Origin: Panax quinquefolius
Taxonomy: Eukaryota; Streptophyta; Magnoliopsida; Apiales; Araliaceae
DNA: 64,000 bases
Assembly (NCBI GenBank): GCA_020205615.1
Contig: JAINUW010000647.1
Coordinates: 1 to 64,000, forward strand
Reading direction: 5' to 3'
Below, piece after piece: positions 58,901 to 64,000 of this stretch; positions within the stretch are counted from its first letter, which is position 1, and the number at the start of each line of letters is the position of its first letter. The translations under genes and the position numbers were made by a program. The notes under the pieces were generated by a model, which ran no database searches, had not been told where the DNA came from, and saw only the letters and a list, made by a program, of their open reading frames with translations.

Positions 58901-60170
58901 ATAGTTCGCATGTATACTGATCCGTAGATAGCTTTGTATTTTCTCGCATAGACTAGCTTAGCCATTTTGTCATATGCATGTACCTGATGTATGTATATAT
59001 CAAACATTATTATATATGGCAGGGAAATATATTTTGATTCACTTCCCTTTTAGTTATGCCTTGATACTTTCTTGATGTTTGCCTGTTTCTCCAGGGCCTT
59101 GTGATCTTGATGCATTCTGAACTTATCCTTGATAGATGGACATTAAGACGTCGCAAGATCTCTCAGAATAGATCGTTGATTTATGTGAATCCCTACCATC
59201 TTTGGTGTCTTGGGACTAGTATCTGTATGGAATGTGGAGAGGAGGGTGGTTTCTTCCTCTCTGAGATTGACCACACCATAGATGGTCGCCAGTACTTCTA
59301 TTTGTGAGAAGCTTAGTTAATTCCATCTCATATGAGTTGGTATTGCTCTTTGAGGCACGATCGCAGCTTAGATGGTCACCGAATCTTCTATTTGTGAGAA
59401 GAGGTTGGGTAATTCCATCCCTTTGATCTGAAACCGATGAAATGGGGCGAATTGAAGATTGATCCCAGTACCGTGTGACAAGTACATTGTTCTGGTAGGG
59501 GTTAGACTGCACCATGAATGGCTACCTACATACTCCTATTGAAGAGGAGATCAAGTCTGCGTAGTTCGAACCTAGTGTGGGAGGTTCAACGCTGAATGCG
59601 GAAGGTAGAAGGGTGTAGAAGTATTTTTGTTGTTTTTGTTGTTTTGTAGAGAAAGGGTAGAATTATTTTTGTTGTTTTTCGTTATTGCGACCGGTCCATA
59701 TAGCATATGGTTGCCTACGTACCCCCGGGTATCAAAGAGATCAGGTCGACGTAGTTCGCCCCTCAGGACGAATTGAAGGCTAATAGAGTGTGAATCCCAT
59801 GTGTAGGCTATACTGCGGGGAGAAGAAAGTTTAATCCCATAATGGGGACAAACTGCAAGTGTGTAAAAAGTTTGATCCCATCCTCAGGACAAACTGCAAG
59901 CATGGAGAAGTTTAATCCCGTCTTTAGGATAAACTGAAGGTGTGAAAGGTTCAATCTCGTCTTCAGGATAACCAAAATTGTGAAAGGTTAAATCTCGTCT
60001 TTAGGATAACCGAAACTGTATGGAAGGTTTGGAATGAAGTAAAACCAGGTTGCTGGCTTGAAGTGTATGTTTCCCTAAGGGACAGAAAAGCATGTAAAAA
60101 GGGTGAAAGGGTTCAAAACTGGAATGACTGGTGATTTGGTGATCAAAACCAAGATGTTTGTTTGATGGTA
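58900..60170 (-). repeat. Tat-2 3' region: diverged tandem repeats
   Basis: On the minus strand, downstream of Tat-2 pol, there are two repeat types. At 59790-60025 are about six units of 35-40 bases near GTTTAATCCCGTCTTTAGGA. At 59265-59765 are four larger units of the form GAATTAC/GAACTACG...GATCTC...GTACGTAGGCA(A/G)CC. The GTACGTAGGCAACC form is common in Tat/Ogre 3' regions. The junction with Tat/Ogre-1 lies somewhere in 58900-59260 and I cannot place it. Confidence 0.6.
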
Positions 60171-60173
60171 ACT

Positions 60174-61313
60174 TCAGACATAGTACCATTTAACGGTGTC
60201 CGAGTTAATAAGCTGTGGAAATTCATCACCATCCATTTCCTTCAATCTGAGAGCACCTCCTGTCAATACTTCCTTGACAACAAATGGGTCATCCCAGTTA
60301 GGAGCGAATTTTCCTTTAGATTGATCTTGGTTTTCAATGATCTTCTTTAAAACCAAGTCATGTTGTTTGAATTGCCGTAGTCGTACTTTTCTATTATAGG
60401 ATCGTGCGATCCTTTGCTGATATAACTGACCATGGAAGATTGTCGCGGTTCTCCTTTCGTCTATCAGAGATAATTGGTGATACCTGTCTTGTACCCATAG
60501 GTCTTCATCCAACTGAGCATCCATAAATACTCTGAGGGATTCCATTTCCACTTCTATGGGGAGCACTGCATCCATCCCATAGACTAATGAGTAGGGGGTT
60601 GCCCCAGTGGAAGTTCGCACGGAAGTTCTGTAGGCTAATAAAGTAAGAGCCAAGAGGTCAAGCTATCCTTTGTGATTGGCGGACATTTTCTGCATGATAT
60701 TTTTGATGTTTTTATTAGCCGCTTCAATAGCACCATTCATCTTTGGACGGTAGATGACAGAGTTAAGGTATTTGATGTGGAATTTAATGCATAAATCCTC
60801 CATCATTTTGTTGTTGAGGTTCTTAGCATTGTTTGACACAATGACCTCTGGTTGTCCATATCGACACACGACATTGTTTCTAATGAAAGCAATGATAACT
60901 TCTTTAGTAACCCTGGGGAAGGATGTTGCTTCTACCCATTTGGTGAAGTAGTCAATCATGGTGAATATGAATCGATGTCCATTACTAGCTTTGGGCTCGA
61001 TGGGCCCGATCACGTCCATTCCTCACATTGAGAAGGGACATGGCGAACTCATATTGTGGAGTTCCCTTGGAGGGGCGTGGATAGCATGCCCATGAATCTG
61101 GCATTGATAGCACCTCTTGATGTGATCCTCACAGTCAACTTTGAGTGTAAGCCAATAATGTCCCGTTCTGAGAATTTTCTTAACAAGTAAGGAATTAAAT
61201 TTCATGTGAGGGCCGTGATACTCCACCATAGATCTCATCCATGAGTCAGTTGAGCTTGGTCTTTGTCGGGACATCCGAGGAGACCTAATCCTGCATCTCT
61301 TTGTAGAGTGCAT
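60174..61313 (-). pseudogene. Tat-2 integrase
   Basis: One frame on the minus strand with two in-frame stops (about 61022, from a CGA-type codon, and 60662). The zinc-binding part has RTGHYWLTLKVDCEDHIKRC then YQCQIHGHA. The core has MDVIGPIEPKASNGHRFIF, YFTKWVEATSF, VSNNAKNLNNKMMEDLC and NGAIEAANKN. The C-terminus has LAYRTSVRTSTGATPYSLVY, GMDAVLPIEVEMESLRV and the final KWYYV. The second catalytic Asp of D,D,E is Asn (codon 60833-60831). The frame is otherwise well kept. It is the Tat clade by the RTSTGATPYSLVYGM.AVLP.EVE pattern. Confidence 0.88.
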
Positions 61314-61339
61314 CTCATTCAGTAGAATTTCATAGTAGA

Positions 61340-61990
61340 AGTCGATGAATCCACCTCTACTCGATTAGGCTCGCCTCGTGGTGTAGATCCATCTCGCAGA
61401 TATTCCTTGATGTCCGATACCAAGGATTGTGGATGGGAGGTAGCTCATCCGATACTTCTCCGACATAATTCCCATAGACTGGGGCTTTTTGCAGAGCAAA
61501 CGTGATGCTTGGCATGTTTTCCTTGTCAGGTATGTAAAGAAAGGAGGCCAACATTGCTAATGCATCTGCAAAATCATTCCTATTACGAGGAATATGTAGA
61601 AAGGAGATTTCTTCGAACTCCAAAGCCATCTGTAAAACTTGCAGATGGTAAGGCAGCAAATGCAATTCTTTGGTTTGATAGATTCATGTGGATTGGTTGA
61701 TTACCAATTTGGAATCCCCAAAGACAGTTAACCGCCTGATGCCCATTGAACGGGCAAGTTTTAGCCCCATGATATGACTTTTTCATACTTTTTGTGTTAT
61801 TAGTCTTGATAAACCGCAATTTGACTGGCGATGGGGATCCGCTCCCGCATCGGTATTAGGACTTCTCTAGCTTTGGAACCTTCTATATTAATAGCTCCAT
61901 CAAAATACATTCTCCACGCTCCTAAGCATGTATCAGATCGATGTTCAGAAATGAATTGTCATTACTCCTTCGTCAAGGAAGTATGTTTCT
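61340..61990 (-). pseudogene. Tat-2 second (archaeal-type) RNase H domain
   Basis: On the minus strand: MYFDGA at about 61895-61910, then LARSMGIRRLTVFGDSKLV-like sequence, LLPYHLQVLQMALEFEEISF and IPRNRNDFADALAMLASF. An extra RNase H between the first RNase H and integrase is a mark of the Tat clade. Several frame changes and stops are present. Confidence 0.75.
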
Positions 61991-62588
61991 AAGGGTTTAT
62001 AATCCCTCATAGGTGTGGTGACGGTTGATCCACAATTCCTTGACCTCTGATAGACTTTTACGTCACATAGACGATGTCAAATTTTTGTAGGATCAACTGC
62101 CATCTGGACAGTCGACAATTCAGTATGGGTTTGCTGAACACATACTTGAGAGGATCCACGCGGGATATGAGATGGGTTGTGTGATCATGGAGGTAATGCT
62201 ATAACCTCATGGAAGCCATGCTAAAGCACAACAAGTCTTATCGATCAAAGTGTACTTGTGTTCAATGAGGTTGAATCTTTTTGTTGAGTTAATAGATAGC
62301 TCGTTCATGGCCTCTATTGTCTTTTTGCCCCAGCATGTAGCCCATAGCATTGTAATTTATGGACAGGTACATGAACAGGGGAACATCATCCCTGGGAGGT
62401 ACCAAAATAGGAGCTTTAATCAGTTGCTCTTTGATTGTGAGGAAGGCTTTCTGACACTCATCGTTCCATTTCATGGAGGATTTCTTCCTTAACAACTTGA
62501 AGATTGGCTCACACGTTGCTGTGAGTTGAGAAATGAATCTGCTAATGAAGTTGATCCTTCCCAAAAATCCCCGTATTTCCTTCTCTAT
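61991..62588 (-). pseudogene. Tat-2 first RNase H and RT connection
   Basis: On the minus strand: MGRINFISRFISQLTATCEP, LLRKKSSMKWNDECQKAFLT, LFMYLSINYNAMGYMLGQKD, then a degraded tail with KYVFSKPILN-type sequence and YKPLETYFLDEGVMTI. In-frame stops and small deletions are present, including loss near 62250-62290. Confidence 0.82.
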
Positions 62589-63160
62589 CTAAGGAATGGG
62601 CATTTCCTTGATGGCCTGGATTTTGGTAGGATCCAGTTCAATCACTTTGTGGCTGACTAGGAAACCTAGCAACTTGCCTGACTTAACACCAAAGGCGCAC
62701 TTGGCGGGATTCAACTTCAAGTTGTACTTATGCAACCTGTTGAAAAGTTTTGTGAGATGGTCTAAGTGGTCCTCCTCCTTCCGATATTTGACAATGATGT
62801 CATCCACGTAGATCTCTATCTCTTTGTGCATTAAATCGTGGAAAAGAGCCATCATAGCTCGCTGATAGGTTGCCCCGGCGTTGATGAGGCCGAATGACAA
62901 CCATCTATAACAAAAGGTTCCCCAAGGAGTGATGAAAGCAGTTTTCTCATGATCTTCCTCAGCGACCATAATTTGATGGTACCCCGCAAAATAATCAGCA
63001 AAGGAGTACATGCCGTATTGAGCAGTATTGTCAATAAGAATATGGATAAAGGGCACGGAAAGCTATCTTTAAGGAAAGCTTTGTTCAAATCCCGATAATC
63101 CACGCAAACTCGCACCTTTCCCCCCTATTTTAGGCACGGGAACAATGTTGGATATCCCCC
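62589..63160 (-). pseudogene. Tat-2 reverse transcriptase
   Basis: The minus-strand RT opens near NIVPVPK, then VCVDYRDLNKAFLKDSFP. It shifts frame near 63060 and goes on with YSFADYFAGYHQIMVAEEDH, TAFITPWGTFCYRWLSFGL, NAGATYQRAMMALFHDL, EIYVDDIIVK (YVDD intact) and LNPAKCAFGVKSGKLLGFLV. The frameshift in the fingers region and a stop near 62589 are the main lesions. Confidence 0.88.
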
Positions 63161-64000
63161 CCCGGATATGTTGAACGGGCAAGTTTTAGCCCCACGATAC
63201 AGCCTTCATACTCAGCTGTGTTGTTGGTGCTGACAAACTGCAATTTGACGGCGATGGGATATCGCTCCCCATCGGGTATTAGGACCGCTCACTGGAACCT
63301 TCAGATATCAGCTCCATCAAAATACATTCTCCAAGTTCGACATGTATTATACTGATGTTGTAGCTGAATTGTCATTACTCCTTCGTCAAGGAAGTATGTT
63401 TCTAAGGGTTTATAATCCCCTGTAGGTGCGGCAGCCAGTTGATCCACAATTCCTTGACCTTTGATAGACTTTTGCGTCACATAGACGACGCCAAATTGCT
63501 GTAGGATCAACTGCCATCTGGACAGTCGACAGTTTAGTATGGGTTTGCTGAACACATACTTGAGAGGATCCACGCGGGATATGAGATGGGTTATGTGACC
63601 ATGGAGGTAATGCTGTAACCTCATGGAAGCCCATGCTAAAGCACAACAAGTCTTCTCGATCAGAGTGTACTTGTGTTCACTGATGTTGAATCTTTTGCTG
63701 AGGTAATAGATAGCTCGTTCTTGGCCTCTATTATCTTTTTGCCTTCAAAGACGTCGACCCATAGCATTGTCATTTATGGACAGGTACATGAACAGGGTAA
63801 CATCATCCCTGGGAGGTACCAAAATAGGAGCTTTAATCAGTTGCTCTTTGATTGTGAGGAAGGCTTTCTGACACTCATCGTTCCATTTCATGGAGGAGTT
63901 CTTCCTTAATAACTTGAAGATTGGCTCACAGGTTGCTGTGAGTTGAGAAATGAATTTGCTAATGAAGTTGATCCTTTCCAAAAATCCCCGTACTTCCTTC
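63161..64000 (-). pseudogene. Second copy of the Tat RNase H block
   Basis: Repeats 61735-62585: MERINFISKFISQLTATCEP, KNSSMKWNDECQKAFLTIKE, then SRVDPLKYVFSKPILNCRLS, QFGVVYVTQKSIKGQGIVDQ and WRMYFDGA. It is better preserved than the first copy in the RNase H tail. It lies upstream of the RT in transcript direction, joined at about 63160 without intervening sequence, so it is either a tandem duplication or the end of another truncated Tat element. It continues past the window. Confidence 0.82.

Noticed and set aside
59216..59515. Open frame with repeated NRSTGDHLWCG words
   Set aside because: It lies over the Tat 3' tandem repeats and has no family match I recognise.
1..64000. Host protein-coding genes, rRNA or tRNA genes
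   Set aside because: Every extended coding signal can be assigned to a retrotransposon, and I saw no tRNA cloverleaf or rRNA sequence by eye; a tRNAscan or Rfam search was not possible.

Overview
The window is plant nuclear DNA made almost entirely of nested, decayed LTR retrotransposons. I found no convincing host gene, rRNA, tRNA or CRISPR array. Athila, Tekay-type chromovirus, Tat/Ogre and Ty1/copia elements, GT-AG introns and the AT-rich background indicate a large-genome flowering plant, probably a eudicot; the species cannot be named from this sequence.

Layout, left to right. 1-7663: right part of a + strand Athila element (Athila-1) with RT-RNase H-integrase, the env-like ORF3, a spacer and the 3' LTR. 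7669-16757: a cluster of Tekay-type LTRs. A minus-oriented LTR (A) is split by a truncated Tekay element (Tekay-2: gag, duplicated primer site, LTR), and a plus-oriented LTR fragment (B) abuts it head to head. 16758-28650: a minus-strand Athila element (Athila-2) cut three times, in ORF3 by LTR B, in RT by solo LTR C (20209-27428, perfect 5-bp target duplication AAAGT, itself holding LTR D), and in the protease by Tekay-3. 28655-31900: Tekay-3 LTR, primer site and start of gag, cut by another LTR (X, 31901-33528). 33529-58900: a + strand Tat/Ogre element with a long LTR/leader full of tandem repeats, an intron-containing plant-mobile-domain pseudogene and an Ogre-type ORF1. ORF1 is split by a structurally complete but internally deleted minus-strand Tekay element (Tekay-4, 40776-57710), which is itself split by a + strand Ty1/copia element (44498-53903). 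58900-64000: 3' repeats and pol of a second, convergent Tat element on the minus strand, with two RNase H domains and a tandemly repeated RNase H block.

All coding regions carry stops, frameshifts or deletions, many of the C-to-T kind expected of methylated, silenced DNA. No element here encodes a complete set of working proteins. Tekay-4 keeps LTRs, primer site, polypurine tract and a near-perfect target duplication, so it probably moved using proteins supplied by a relative.

The most interesting signal is non-coding. The copia, Tekay and Tat families, and more weakly Athila, each carry arrays of short inverted repeats in which the loop is conserved and the stem sequence changes from unit to unit with pairing kept. 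The clearest is a GGAG-loop hairpin family in the LTRs and pre-gag leader of the copia element. These could be RNA packaging, dimerisation or regulatory structures, but this is inference and needs folding and covariation tests.
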